Assembly (NCBI GenBank): GCA_965215445.1
Contig: CBDCDT010000002.1
Location: 186,001-250,000, forward strand
DNA: 64,000 nucleotides
Direction: 5' to 3'
Source: CBDBLK01 sp965215445
Lineage (GTDB): Bacteria > Bdellovibrionota > Bacteriovoracia > Bacteriovoracales > Bacteriovoracaceae
Shown here: one piece after another, positions 51,993 to 60,418 of the stretch
Layout: every line of letters starts with the position of its first letter
Numbering within the stretch: position 1 is the first letter of the stretch
The notes under the pieces: generated by a model
What the model was told of the DNA's origin: nothing
Seen by the model: only the letters and a program-made list of their open reading frames with translations
Database searches by the model: none
Program-made: the position numbers and the translations under genes

Positions 51993-52571
51993 ATGAAAAG
52001 TTACGAACGAGACATCAAGGCAGATATCGACGACAAGCGGGAACTTCCCTCCAAACTGCGCTTCTCTACGCTGCAATATTTCTGGCAGGCCAATCCCCTG
52101 ATCGGCCAGGGAAGCGACACCATTCCCCGTTTTTTGCAACAATTGGATATTTTCAAAAATTTCACCTCCCTTGAACAGCGCACTTTGGCCCAAACTTTCC
52201 ACCAACGCTCGTTTTCCGGCCAAGAAGTGATTTTTTCAGAAAATGATGCCGGCGTAGGGTTTTATCTCATCTACGCAGGCGAAGTCGAAATTAAGGCAAA
52301 ATCTCTGGGTGAAGGGCGAAACCTAACCTTGAAAAAGGGCGAATACTTCGGAGAATTGGCACTCTTGCAGGAAAAAAACGTGCGCAATGTGAGCGCTACG
52401 GCCCACGGAGATTGCATTTTGCTGGGCCTTTTCCGCCCCGATTTAGACGACCTCATCGCCAGAAGACCGGCGATTGCCGCCAAACTGCTACAATCGCTGG
52501 CCTCCCTGCTGGCCGACCGCCTGATTTTCCTTTCAGAAAATATGGGCGAAAGCGGCCGGGGTTGCCCCTGA
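51993..52571 (+). CDS. cyclic-nucleotide-binding domain protein
   Basis: The 192-residue protein has one cNMP-binding domain at about 48-165. It contains LDIFKNFTSLEQRTLAQTF, SGQEVIFSENDAGVGFYLIY, GEYFGELALLQEKNVRNVSA and SLASLLADRL. The phosphate-binding cassette GELALLxxxxVRNVSA is close to the canonical GE(L/I)A-PRxAT but lacks the usual Arg-Ala-Ala, so nucleotide binding is plausible but not certain. No DNA-binding domain follows, unlike CRP. Its stop overlaps the transporter's ATG (TGATG). Confidence 0.85.
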   Translation: MKSYERDIKADIDDKRELPSKLRFSTLQYFWQANPLIGQGSDTIPRFLQQLDIFKNFTSLEQRTLAQTFHQRSFSGQEVIFSENDAGVGFYLIYAGEVEIKAKSLGEGRNLTLKKGEYFGELALLQEKNVRNVSATAHGDCILLGLFRPDLDDLIARRPAIAAKLLQSLASLLADRLIFLSENMGESGRGCP

Positions 52572-53619
52572 TGTCGGGAACACTCAAGGCAAAACTGCGC
52601 CTGATTTTTTTCTTTTCCATGGTGGCGGCCTTTTTGCTTTCGCTGTGGCTGATGCCCAGAATTTCGGCCCCATTGATCGTCAGCTACCTCATCTACTTAG
52701 TGGTCGCTCCGGCGGTTCCAGCGTTGGAAAATCTGGGATTGCGCCACATCTGGTCGGTCTTGATCGTTTTTTTGGGACTCATCTTTTTACCGTCTACCCC
52801 GTCGTCAAAATTATTCCCTCGCTCATCTCCGAAGCGGAAAACATTCAATACCACATCCCTAAAATTGAAAATTATATCAAACACAAATACCTGCTTTTTA
52901 CCGACAATATCAAGGGATATACCGATTACGATATTGGCGGCAAATACATTGATGAAGCGATCAACTATGTGCAGACCAGTTCCACCAATATTCTGCTCGC
53001 CACGCCCAAAGTTTTGGCACTCACTTTGGAGTGGGCCTTTTTGGTTCCCCTGTTTCTCTTCTTCTTTCTCAAGGACGGTCAAACTTTTAAACGCCTGGCA
53101 CTCAAGTGGGTTCCCAATTCTCTCTTTGAACGCACTTACGACCTCGGACATCAATTTAACACGCAATTGGGGGACTATATTTTTGCCAAGCTGGTGGAGG
53201 CAACCATCGTCGGGTTGATTATTTTTTTGGGACTCAGTGCAATTGGTATGCGCTTTTCCCTCTTGTTGGGAATTTTGGCCGGCGTGACCAACATTATTCC
53301 CTATTTAGGCCCGGTGATTGGACTTATTCCCATTTTGCTGCTGGCCCTGGCGGAATATGGTAGCAGTGCGACGACCGGGGCGATTGTTGTGCTCTATTCC
53401 ATTGCCTACGCCATCGACATCGTTTTTGTCTTCCCCATTTTAATGTCCAAAATTGTCAATCTTCACCCCATTGTCGTCGTCGTCAGTGTCATTCTCGGGG
53501 GACAGGCCATGGGAGTCATTGGAATGTTGATTTCCATTCCCGCCGCTGCGGCCCTAAAGCTGATTTTTACCGAGATTTACGGAGAGCTTTACCACGCCCG
53601 CACACCTGGCAGGTTTTGA
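52571..53619 (+). pseudogene. AI-2E/PerM-family transporter, frameshifted
   Basis: Two frames together encode one member of this membrane family. The first frame (from ATG 52571) gives residues 1-72 with MPRISAPLIVSYLIYLVVAP and SVLIVFLGLIF, and the second continues FTVYPVVKIIPSLISEAENI through the typical C-terminus (TNIIPYLGPVIGLIPILLLA, LGGQAMGVIGMLISIPAAAA). The switch needs -1 and falls near 52765-52790, which contains runs of seven and five T. One missing T would explain it. Whether this is a true mutation, a sequencing error or programmed slippage cannot be told. The remainder is well conserved, arguing for a recent or artefactual change. Confidence 0.8.
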
Positions 53620-53646
53620 CGTTCTCAGACGTAAAGTGTTACTGTC

Positions 53647-54414
53647 ATGGCAATGAAATCGTTGCCACTCCATTTGATTTTATGCTCGCTGCTTTTAAGC
53701 TGCTCCACACCCAGGCCCGAGGGCAAAACCGAGGCCGAAATCTTGTATAAAGAGGCCCAAAACTTAGTGGAGAGCAAGCGCTACCTGCTGGCCATAGAAA
53801 AGCTCAACACCATCCGCTCAAAACACCCCTACTCCTACTTTGCCACTCACGCAGAACTTCTCGGTGCCGACGTTCTCTTCGCCCAGGAAAACTATGCCGA
53901 GGCCGCAGCGGCCTATATCGTTTTTAAAGACTTCCACCCCAAACACCAGCGCTTGCCCTACGTTATCTGGCGCATTGGAGAATCTTTTTTCAACCAACTG
54001 CCCAGCACCCATGACCGCGACCTCACCAGTGGCATGGAGGCGATCAAGTACTATCAAGAACTCATTCGCCTGTATCCCAAATCCGAACACGTCTCCCAAG
54101 CGCGGGAGAGAATTGATTTTTGCCAAAAACAATTTGAACTCAAAGAGCGCTATGTGGCCGATTTTTACTATAAAACCAATGTCTACGATTCCGCCCGCTT
54201 TCGCTATCTCAAGATTCTCGATCAATACCGGCATCAACAAGACTTGAGAGATCATTCCATGGTCAGGATTGTCTACGCCTCCGCTTTCCTAGGTGGCCGG
54301 GAAGACTGCTTCAAGTATTACAACCTCTACAAAACCGAAGTCAGGGGAAAAGATTTTCAGGAAGATTTAAAAAAGGCCCATCAAATGTGCCAAAACGCGG
54401 GGAAACAAAATTGA
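53647..54414 (+). CDS. bamD: BamD-like outer-membrane assembly lipoprotein
   Basis: The 255-residue protein has a lipoprotein signal ending LLLSCS (Cys19) and a series of TPR helices: EAEILYKEAQNLVESKRYLLAIEKL, FATHAELLGADVLFAQENYAEA, and HPKHQRLPYVIWRIGESFF. Length, lipobox and the 'HPYSYFA' turn fit BamD, part of the machine that inserts beta-barrels into the outer membrane. The C-terminal TPRs carry extra cysteines. It is followed by a TPR gene overlapping its stop. Confidence 0.85.
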   Translation: MAMKSLPLHLILCSLLLSCSTPRPEGKTEAEILYKEAQNLVESKRYLLAIEKLNTIRSKHPYSYFATHAELLGADVLFAQENYAEAAAAYIVFKDFHPKHQRLPYVIWRIGESFFNQLPSTHDRDLTSGMEAIKYYQELIRLYPKSEHVSQARERIDFCQKQFELKERYVADFYYKTNVYDSARFRYLKILDQYRHQQDLRDHSMVRIVYASAFLGGREDCFKYYNLYKTEVRGKDFQEDLKKAHQMCQNAGKQN

Positions 54415-55166
54415 AACTGGCCAGGACGAGAGAATTATTACACCAGGGAAAAGAATTTCTTCGCCGCAAAGAGTATAAAAAATCAATCCAGTTCTTTGGT
54501 GAAATTATCGAAACCAAAGAGGTGGAAAAAAATCTGCTGGTAGAGGCCTACTTCCACCTGGCCAACATCTTTCATTTGCAGGGAGAAATCGGCAAGGCGA
54601 TCAAGGCGTTTAACAAGGTTTTGGGGCTGGAACCCGCCCACACCGACGCCGCCATCAGCTTGTCGGTTCTCTACAACGACATCGGCCGCTACGACGAGGC
54701 CAAGAAAATTTTTGACCGCGCCAATACCCGAGTCAAATCGGGAAGTACATCCTCGGGAAATTTTGAAGACCAACATATCAACCACAAATTTTCCCACAAG
54801 CACTACGAACTGGCAGAAATGTACATGACCTACCAGCGCTTTGATGAGGCCTTATTTGAGTACAACAAGGCCATCAAGCTCAACCCCGACAACCTTGAAG
54901 CGCGCCTCAAAGTGGCCAAAGTTTACGCCAAGAAAAATTTCGCCAACAAGGCGGTCGATGAACTCAAGAAATTAAAAAACGAATTTCCCCATTATCTCCC
55001 CGCCCGCAACGCCCTGGGGATTCTCTATTATGGCAGCGGCCATATTCTCGAAGCGCGCACTGAGTGGGAACGGGTGATCTCCAAAGACCCAGACAATCAG
55101 GAAGCGCGCACCTATATGAATCTCTCCAAGGCGGCCACGGAAACATCCGTGCGGCCTCCACAATAG
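54411..55166 (+). CDS. tetratricopeptide repeat protein
   Basis: The protein is about 251 residues, nearly all TPR. At least five repeats can be seen, for instance RKEYKKSIQFFGEIIETKE, HLQGEIGKAIKAFNKVLGLE, GRYDEAKKIFDRANTR, QRFDEALFEYNKAIKLNPDN and GSGHILEARTEWERVISKDPDN. It has no signal peptide. The TTG at 54411 overlaps the bamD stop and has GGGGA seven bases upstream; a GTG eight codons earlier is also possible. It is a scaffold protein of unknown partner, co-expressed with bamD. Confidence 0.75.
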   Translation: MKLARTRELLHQGKEFLRRKEYKKSIQFFGEIIETKEVEKNLLVEAYFHLANIFHLQGEIGKAIKAFNKVLGLEPAHTDAAISLSVLYNDIGRYDEAKKIFDRANTRVKSGSTSSGNFEDQHINHKFSHKHYELAEMYMTYQRFDEALFEYNKAIKLNPDNLEARLKVAKVYAKKNFANKAVDELKKLKNEFPHYLPARNALGILYYGSGHILEARTEWERVISKDPDNQEARTYMNLSKAATETSVRPPQ

Positions 55167-55170
55167 ACGG

Positions 55171-55731
55171 CTACTCTTGAAGCGTCGTTCGCCTTAAATT
55201 AACGACTTGAGTGCTGCCGCCTCGAAGTGGCCTTTCAAGGGCCTCTGACTCCCCGGAAGCGTCGCCTTGCGCTGTCGGGATGGAGTAATGGGCGATGGCA
55301 TTTTTGAGTTGTTGGTACATCTTATAGCAAACTTCGAGTTTGGAATTTTGCAAAACAACCTGCTGGGCCACGCGAGTTCGGTTGTTGATGATAATAGGTG
55401 CTTTCAAGTTGGCGCTCATTTCCGTCACCACTTTGGGAATGGTCAGCACGCAATAGATACTGGCATGAGCTATGGACTCCAACTCAAGGCCCGCCAATTC
55501 CGCAGGCAGGAGTTTGACGACGTAGTCGGGTTTAAAAATTTTAGGTTCTATAATCGGGAAGGCGACTTCACGTTGCTCTCCAGATTGGAGCCAAAGGATA
55601 AGTGTTTGATCTCCGGGATCAACCACAAAGAATTTTTTAAACTTCTCAAAACCGAGAAGACCTTCTTTAAAAACGACAATATCGTTCTTATCAACTTCTA
55701 GCTCCCCGAAGCGCTCTGTGTCCATTTTCAC
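55171..55731 (-). CDS. fliW: flagellar assembly factor FliW
   Basis: The 186-residue protein has the FliW barrel: FGELEVDKNDIVVFKEGLLGFE, VVDPGDQTLILWLQS, AFPIIEPKIFKPDYVVKL, and the NLKAPIIINNRTRVAQQVVL block. FliW binds CsrA and flagellin and so ties flagellin translation to assembly. The GTG at 55731 has GGAGGG six bases upstream. The C-terminal 40 residues (GESEALERPLRGGS) are a low-complexity extension. csrA lies 80 nt upstream on the same strand, as usual. Confidence 0.94.
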   Translation of the reverse strand: MKMDTERFGELEVDKNDIVVFKEGLLGFEKFKKFFVVDPGDQTLILWLQSGEQREVAFPIIEPKIFKPDYVVKLLPAELAGLELESIAHASIYCVLTIPKVVTEMSANLKAPIIINNRTRVAQQVVLQNSKLEVCYKMYQQLKNAIAHYSIPTAQGDASGESEALERPLRGGSTQVVNLRRTTLQE

Positions 55732-55811
55732 TGGGCACCCTCCGAATTTGATTTCTCCAGAAATGGCTATCTCATTTTAGAGGGTAAACCAATAAAAGGG
55801 CAAGAATGAAA

Positions 55812-56045
55812 TCACGACTTTTTTCCAAGCTCTGAGGCAAGCTCGGAAACGGCCTGCATATCAGTCTGCGAGGCCTGCGCATTTTGTTCTTGAATGGCCT
55901 TATAAATCTCTTCTCGATGAATTTTGGTCTCTTGGGGCGCCTTAATACCCAATCGAACCTGCTTTCCCTTAATCTGAACTACGACGATCTTAATATGATC
56001 GTCGATAGCTATGCCTTCACCGAGCTTCCTTGTCAAAACCAGCAT
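55812..56045 (-). CDS. csrA: carbon storage regulator CsrA
   Basis: The 77-residue protein starts MLVLTRKLGEGIAIDDHIKI and carries VRLGIKAPQETKIHREEIY, the RNA-binding CsrA core. It represses or stabilises mRNAs by binding GGA sites and is titrated by FliW, whose gene follows. The C-terminal tail of about 20 residues (QTDMQAVSELASELGKKS) is the region that in FliW-type CsrA proteins contacts FliW. Confidence 0.96.
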   Translation of the reverse strand: MLVLTRKLGEGIAIDDHIKIVVVQIKGKQVRLGIKAPQETKIHREEIYKAIQEQNAQASQTDMQAVSELASELGKKS

Positions 56046-56321
56046 AATACAACCTTGGTACTCCTAACCCTCCCCTCGAGTCTTCCAAACTCGTATAAAT
56101 CCTCCGGGCCTTAAAAGCAAGCAAAAGTTTGCCTAAATTTGTTTTTTTTACAAAATAGATGAAATATTGCTACGCATTGTTAAAATATCCCAAAATTTTT
56201 ATCAAAAATGAAAATTAACCTTTTCTTTTTTGAAAAACCATGCAAAAGTCCGGACGCTCGGCAGCACTCTGCACGGAAGTCAAGAAAGCAAAAAACTCAA
56301 GTTGATTTTTACTTGCCGTCC

Positions 56322-56348
56322 ATAAATTAAACTTGTTTAATTTATACT
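56322..56348 (+). promoter_or_regulatory. 24-bp perfect palindrome overlapping a -10 element
   Basis: The arms ATAAATTAAAC and GTTTAATTTAT are perfect inverted repeats with a two-base TT centre (56322-56345). The right arm runs into TATACT (56343-56348), a good -10 about 45 bp before the ATG of the following regulator gene. No strong -35 is at 17 bp, so the palindrome may recruit an activator, or the regulator itself, in autoregulation. The remaining csrA-regulator spacer (56046-56394) shows a weak sigma-28-like pair TCAAGTT-N11-GCCGTCCA at 56297-56322. Confidence 0.5.
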
Positions 56349-56394
56349 AACAACATTTATAAAAGTTTGCGCACTCAAAACTTGGAGGTAAAAA

Positions 56395-56979
56395 ATGAAA
56401 ATAGTTTTAGTCGCGGCCAATGATTCCCAGTTCGACTACACCCAAATCAACAACAACTCACAAGAACTGGCCTTGTCTTTCCAAACCCTGACCGAGTTTT
56501 TGCTCGACAGGAATCCTTGCGACTTCCTGGTTCTCGAACAACGGGCGATCGGAAACGAACCGGACATCCAGCGTTTGAGAGAAAAAATCTCTCTGGATCG
56601 CATTTTCCTAATTCTCGAGGCCACCAGAGTGGGAATGATGGACAGTTACCTGGAGCAAAGGATTCGGGACGTTTTCGTTTTACCTCTCAATTTCACCGAG
56701 TTTGCCATCAAGCTCAAGCACGCCACCCAAATGAAGAGAAGCCCAGTCTTTGACAGTTGCAGGCAAGGCATGAGCCTCAAGCAAATTCTCATCTCCGAAG
56801 TTCTCAAAATGTATGGGCCTCAAGGCGTAACGAGGCAAAAGATTTTGGAAGAAGTCTGGGGCGGAGAAAAAGTGGAATCAAAAAATGTCGACGTCCACAT
56901 TCACAATTTGAGGAAGATTTACAGAAAACAGGGCAAACAAATCGTCTGGAGAGAAAATCGCTGGTTTCTGGTTGAATAA
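56395..56979 (+). CDS. OmpR-type winged-helix regulator with degenerate receiver domain
   Basis: The 194-residue protein has a receiver-like N-terminus (MKIVLVAANDSQ, CDFLVLEQR, FLILEATR, VFVLPLNFTEFAIKL). The phosphorylation site Asp is Glu48, the Thr/Ser switch position reads Glu-Ala, and the invariant Lys is Leu96. A PhoB/OmpR winged helix (about 120-194) follows with TRQKILEEVWGGE, KNVDVHIHNLRKI and the final ENRWFLVE. It should bind DNA without phosphorelay control. The ribosome site GGAGGT is strong. A paralogue lies at 61.3 kb. Confidence 0.88.
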   Translation: MKIVLVAANDSQFDYTQINNNSQELALSFQTLTEFLLDRNPCDFLVLEQRAIGNEPDIQRLREKISLDRIFLILEATRVGMMDSYLEQRIRDVFVLPLNFTEFAIKLKHATQMKRSPVFDSCRQGMSLKQILISEVLKMYGPQGVTRQKILEEVWGGEKVESKNVDVHIHNLRKIYRKQGKQIVWRENRWFLVE

Positions 56980-56988
56980 TAAAGCTAT

Positions 56989-57018
56989 AAAAAAAGCGCG
57001 CCTTCCGGCGCGCCTTTT
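56989..57018 (+). terminator. rho-independent terminator
   Basis: GCGCGCC (56996-57002), loop TTCC, and GGCGCGC (57007-57013), followed by TTTT, with an A run before the stem for pairing. It lies 17 nt after the regulator gene and also faces the end of the convergent lipoprotein gene. Confidence 0.85.
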
Positions 57019-57052
57019 ATTTACAAAATCTAAGAACTTGAAAAATTCTTGG

Positions 57053-58777
57053 CTATCTATACTCGTAAGGAGTTGGAAGATAAGCATTGGCTCTGACAGT
57101 TACGGGTACGTCTGAACTAGCACCACCAGGAACTAGAGAAGCCTCGCTTATACCTGTTCCTAGTTCATCGTTGTCATTGCTACCCCAGCAAACCACTCTT
57201 CCAGTGGATTGAAGAGCACAGGTGTTATCGCCACCAGCGGCGATACCAACAACGTTAGCCAGTGTTCCCTGTCGGCCCTGACCTCCATCACCAGAGACAT
57301 CAACGACGGCTACTGGGACATCAGAACTAGAGTGGGTATAGTTGGCTATATTTCCTGCTCCAACACCGGCAGCAGGTCCTACTCCGCGGTTAGTTACCAT
57401 TCCACCTCCGGCACCCAACTGACCAAGGTTATCCTGTCCCCAGCAATAAACTCTGCGAGAGCTGGAAAGAGCACAAGTGTGGTTGGCACCAGCAGTAATT
57501 TGAATAATTCCGCTTAGGTTACCGCTATCCCCAGAAACATTAATCACTTGAAGAGGAGTGTCCGCACTAGCATTAGCAGCACCCACGTCGCGGTTTGAAG
57601 CCATGCCGCCTCCAGCACCAAGCTGTCCTTGCTGATCCAATCCCCAGCAATAGACATTTCCACCAGAAGAAAGGGCACAAGTATGAGAGGTTCCAGCAAC
57701 AATCTGAGTAACCATTCCCAAATTCCCACTATCTCCAGAAACATTAACCACCTGTACAGGAGCATCGGTACTCGCTACCAAGACAGTATTTCCAAGAGTA
57801 GCATTAACTGTCCCAACGCCCAATTCAGGTCGTCCAGCAGTGCTTCCTCCCCAGCAGTAAACATCTCCATCTTCAGAAAGTGCACAGGAATGTTGTCCTC
57901 CTGCAGCTACTTGAATTATATCACTTAAAACATCAGTGGCAGAATTGGCATCATCCAATGCTACTGGTTGAGGGCTGTCTGCAGAAGCATTGGCGGTACC
58001 TGGCGAAGGCAAAAGATTGTTAACTCCTAACTGACCTTGTTGACCCAATCCCCAACAAGAAACAAGTCCAGTTTCATCAGCAGTATCGTAGACGGCACAA
58101 GTGTGACTACCTCCTGAACCCACTTGAGTCACATCGTAAAAGGCCTCTGTAAAGGGAGTTAGTGTCCCCGCCGTTGTTGAACGGTCACCTGGCCCATAAA
58201 CAAATGCGGCCACATTAAACGAAGTTCCACCGTCAGCTAGAAATCCACCGGTACCACCAGCAGCAACATAAAGCCTTATTCGCCCCACTTGCCCTTCTCC
58301 ATTGTCTCCCCAACAGCGCAAAATACTATCGAAGCCCAATCCGCAGGTATGGCTTCCTCCAGCCGAAACTTGCACTATATTATCAAGATAATTTTCAAAG
58401 TCACTCCCAGGGTCGTAATCGTGAGCAATACCAGTTCGCCCAGGGAGAAGACCAGCAGCAGTTGTAACCGCAGCAGCACTACCATTTCCGGAACCATCCT
58501 CGACAGAACGTACTCTGGCTGGACCAGATTGGCCGTTCGTAGAGTTATTTCCCAATCGGCCATCGACTCCACTACCCCAGCAACGAGTAGTACCATCAGT
58601 CTCGCTTAAACAGGCATGACTGCCACCCACAGAGAGAAGCCCCACGGCCGGAAAGGGAATCGACATTGCAGTACCACCGCCGCCAGCGGAGCCGCCTGCT
58701 GCCGTACTGTCGTCATCGTCGCTACAACCGGCAAAGAACAAAGTCGCAAAAACAAAAGAAGTCAAAATCAGTCTCAT
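57053..58777 (-). CDS. RCC1-like seven-repeat lipoprotein
   Basis: The 574-residue protein has a lipobox LFFAGC (Cys18) and an Asp-rich start (SDDDD). Seven RCC1-type repeats follow, each with a GGSHTCAL-(8 to 12)-VYCWG core, in which a Cys pair probably forms a disulfide. Between repeats lie Asn/Ser/Gly-rich linkers (VVNVSGDSGNLG). Seven blades suggest a closed beta-propeller at the cell surface or outer membrane. Bacterial RCC1-like proteins are poorly understood; binding to surfaces or partners is likely. G+C-poorer, Ser/Thr/Ala/Gly-biased use sets it apart from neighbours. Confidence 0.88.
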   Translation of the reverse strand: MRLILTSFVFATLFFAGCSDDDDSTAAGGSAGGGGTAMSIPFPAVGLLSVGGSHACLSETDGTTRCWGSGVDGRLGNNSTNGQSGPARVRSVEDGSGNGSAAAVTTAAGLLPGRTGIAHDYDPGSDFENYLDNIVQVSAGGSHTCGLGFDSILRCWGDNGEGQVGRIRLYVAAGGTGGFLADGGTSFNVAAFVYGPGDRSTTAGTLTPFTEAFYDVTQVGSGGSHTCAVYDTADETGLVSCWGLGQQGQLGVNNLLPSPGTANASADSPQPVALDDANSATDVLSDIIQVAAGGQHSCALSEDGDVYCWGGSTAGRPELGVGTVNATLGNTVLVASTDAPVQVVNVSGDSGNLGMVTQIVAGTSHTCALSSGGNVYCWGLDQQGQLGAGGGMASNRDVGAANASADTPLQVINVSGDSGNLSGIIQITAGANHTCALSSSRRVYCWGQDNLGQLGAGGGMVTNRGVGPAAGVGAGNIANYTHSSSDVPVAVVDVSGDGGQGRQGTLANVVGIAAGGDNTCALQSTGRVVCWGSNDNDELGTGISEASLVPGGASSDVPVTVRANAYLPTPYEYR

Positions 58778-59129
58778 TTGTCTACCCTCCTTTATGGTAT
58801 ACTTGAGAACCCATTGGTCTGAAATGCGGGCGTGTTCATCTAACCCGTACCCTCTTTAAACGAGATAGCTGCAAATTTAATTGTCGGAGTGCCGAGAGCA
58901 AAAATCAATAGCCAAAAACAAATTTTTTTGAAAAAAATAAAAAAATGTTTTCCGATTAATTCTATAAGTTAAATTTTCCAAACAAAATGCTCCTGAATAG
59001 GCCCTCATTGCCAAATTTACCTGTAAAAGGGATCAATTCCTGCCAAAATACCCGATCTTTTTCTTTGAAATACTTTTTACAGACAGGAAATTTATGATTG
59101 AACAGAGGACAATTTTTTCCCCACTCTAA
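58778..59129. other. 350-bp spacer with no clear gene
   Basis: This stretch holds the start region of the RCC1 lipoprotein gene (a GGAGGG site upstream of its ATG) and A+T-rich sequence with poly-A runs. No open frame, tRNA or hairpin is evident. The right end borders the duplicated segment. Confidence 0.5.
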
Positions 59130-59348
59130 AGGCCGTATGCAAATGGTGGTCGTAACCCTAAAGCGGTCAAACCACTATTAATCACCATCCGAGAGGTGAG
59201 GGTACGGCTTAGAAAAGCCTAAAATCAACCTTGGCTCGAATTGGCAAAAAAGCGACGAGAAGGCCTTACAATCGAAGAATTGGGCCGCTATTTTGGTTGG
59301 GGCACAACTACGATTAAAGAGCACCTTCGGAAGGCCAGAGAGGCTTAA
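59130..59348 (+). pseudogene. recombinase/HTH C-terminal remnant, copy 1
   Basis: In one frame the sequence reads RPYANGGRNPKAVKPLL, then VRVRLRKA, a stop, and without frame change NQPWLELAKKRREGLTIEEL followed by GRYFGWGTTTIKEHLRKA and a final stop. This looks like the C-terminal DNA-binding part of a site-specific recombinase or similar regulator with an in-frame stop. Only part of it lies inside the tandem duplication that starts at 59159. Confidence 0.5.
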
Positions 59349-59513
59349 AACCGCTTTTTTTGGGCCATTTTCGCTGTTTGGACGGGTTAGGGAGGGTTTG
59401 AGGCCTCCCCAGGCCCAATTAATACCTGATTTTTATTGTATGACCACTTTGGCCATGCTAAAGTCTACACTGGTTACCCCGTTGAGGGATAATAATTGTA
59501 AAGGGTTGAAATT

Positions 59514-60146
59514 ATGGCCGTTGAAACAAAAAGCAAACTCTCGCTAGAAATCCAAAAGTCCATCAAGGATTTACTCAAATTTCAGAAGGAAACCGACCGC
59601 CGAATCAATAAATTGATAACCGAAGCGGAAAAAGACCGTAAGCAGGGAGACCTCCAAATTAAGCAAATGATTGCCGAGGCGGAAAAAGACCGAAAAGCAA
59701 CTAAAGAGCGAATGAATGAACTCGATGAACTTTTTACCGACCATTGGGGCAAGCTGATGGAAAGCTTGGTCAAGGGCGACTTGCTTAAACTTCTTCAAGA
59801 GAGAGGCATCGACGTAGATGATATTGCCAAGGAGAGGGAAAAGACGTTTCAAGGCAAAAAATACGAATTTGATATTATTGCCATTGACGGTAGAGAAATG
59901 GTCGTCGTTGAGGTCAAAACCACTTTGAGACTAAAGGACATTAACCACTTTGAGGCCAAACTTAAACTGTTCAAAGAGATTTTCCCCATTTATAAAAATC
60001 TAAAAGTCTACGGGGCCGTGGCCTATCTCAAGGCCAACGAAGGCTCCAACAAAAGGGCGATGAAAAAAGGGTTCTTCGTCATTCGCGCCACTGGTAGCAG
60101 TGCCAGCATCATCAACGCAAAAAACTTTAGGCCCACTGCTTTTTAA
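59514..60146 (+). CDS. coiled-coil plus PD-(D/E)XK-like protein, copy 1
   Basis: The 210-residue protein has an N-terminal charged coiled coil (about residues 1-75, repeats of EAEKDRK and INKLITEAEKDRK). A C-terminal domain follows with YEFDIIAIDGREMVVVEVKT, in which Asp and the E-V-K triad match the PD-(D/E)XK nuclease core, then NLKVYGAVAYL. This two-part layout matches DUF3782-type predicted nuclease-like proteins, found in variable copy number in many genomes. The ATG has AAAGGG upstream. Function unproven. Confidence 0.8.
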   Translation: MAVETKSKLSLEIQKSIKDLLKFQKETDRRINKLITEAEKDRKQGDLQIKQMIAEAEKDRKATKERMNELDELFTDHWGKLMESLVKGDLLKLLQERGIDVDDIAKEREKTFQGKKYEFDIIAIDGREMVVVEVKTTLRLKDINHFEAKLKLFKEIFPIYKNLKVYGAVAYLKANEGSNKRAMKKGFFVIRATGSSASIINAKNFRPTAF

Positions 60147-60306
60147 AGCGGTCAAACCACTATTAACCACCATCCATGAGGTGAGGGTACGGCTTAGAAA
60201 GGCCTAAAATCAACCTTGGCTTGAATTGGCAAAAAAGCGACGAGAAGGCCTCTCAATCGAAGAATTGGGCCATTTTCGCTGTTTGGACGGGTTAGGGAGG
60301 GTTTGA
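60145..60306 (+). pseudogene. recombinase/HTH remnant, copy 2
   Basis: The duplicate of the remnant at 59.1 kb starts directly after the copy-1 nuclease-like gene. It again carries the in-frame stop after VRVRLRKA, then PWLELAKKRREGLSIEELG. The end is altered by the 80-bp deletion, so FGWGTTT is lost and the frame continues into the leader to a stop at 60304. Confidence 0.5.
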
Positions 60307-60418
60307 GGCCTTCCTAGGCCCAATTAATACCTGATTTTTATTGTATGACCACTTTAGCCATGCTAAAGTCTACACTGGTTACCCCGTTGAGGGATAATAA
60401 TTGTAAAGGGTTGAAATT

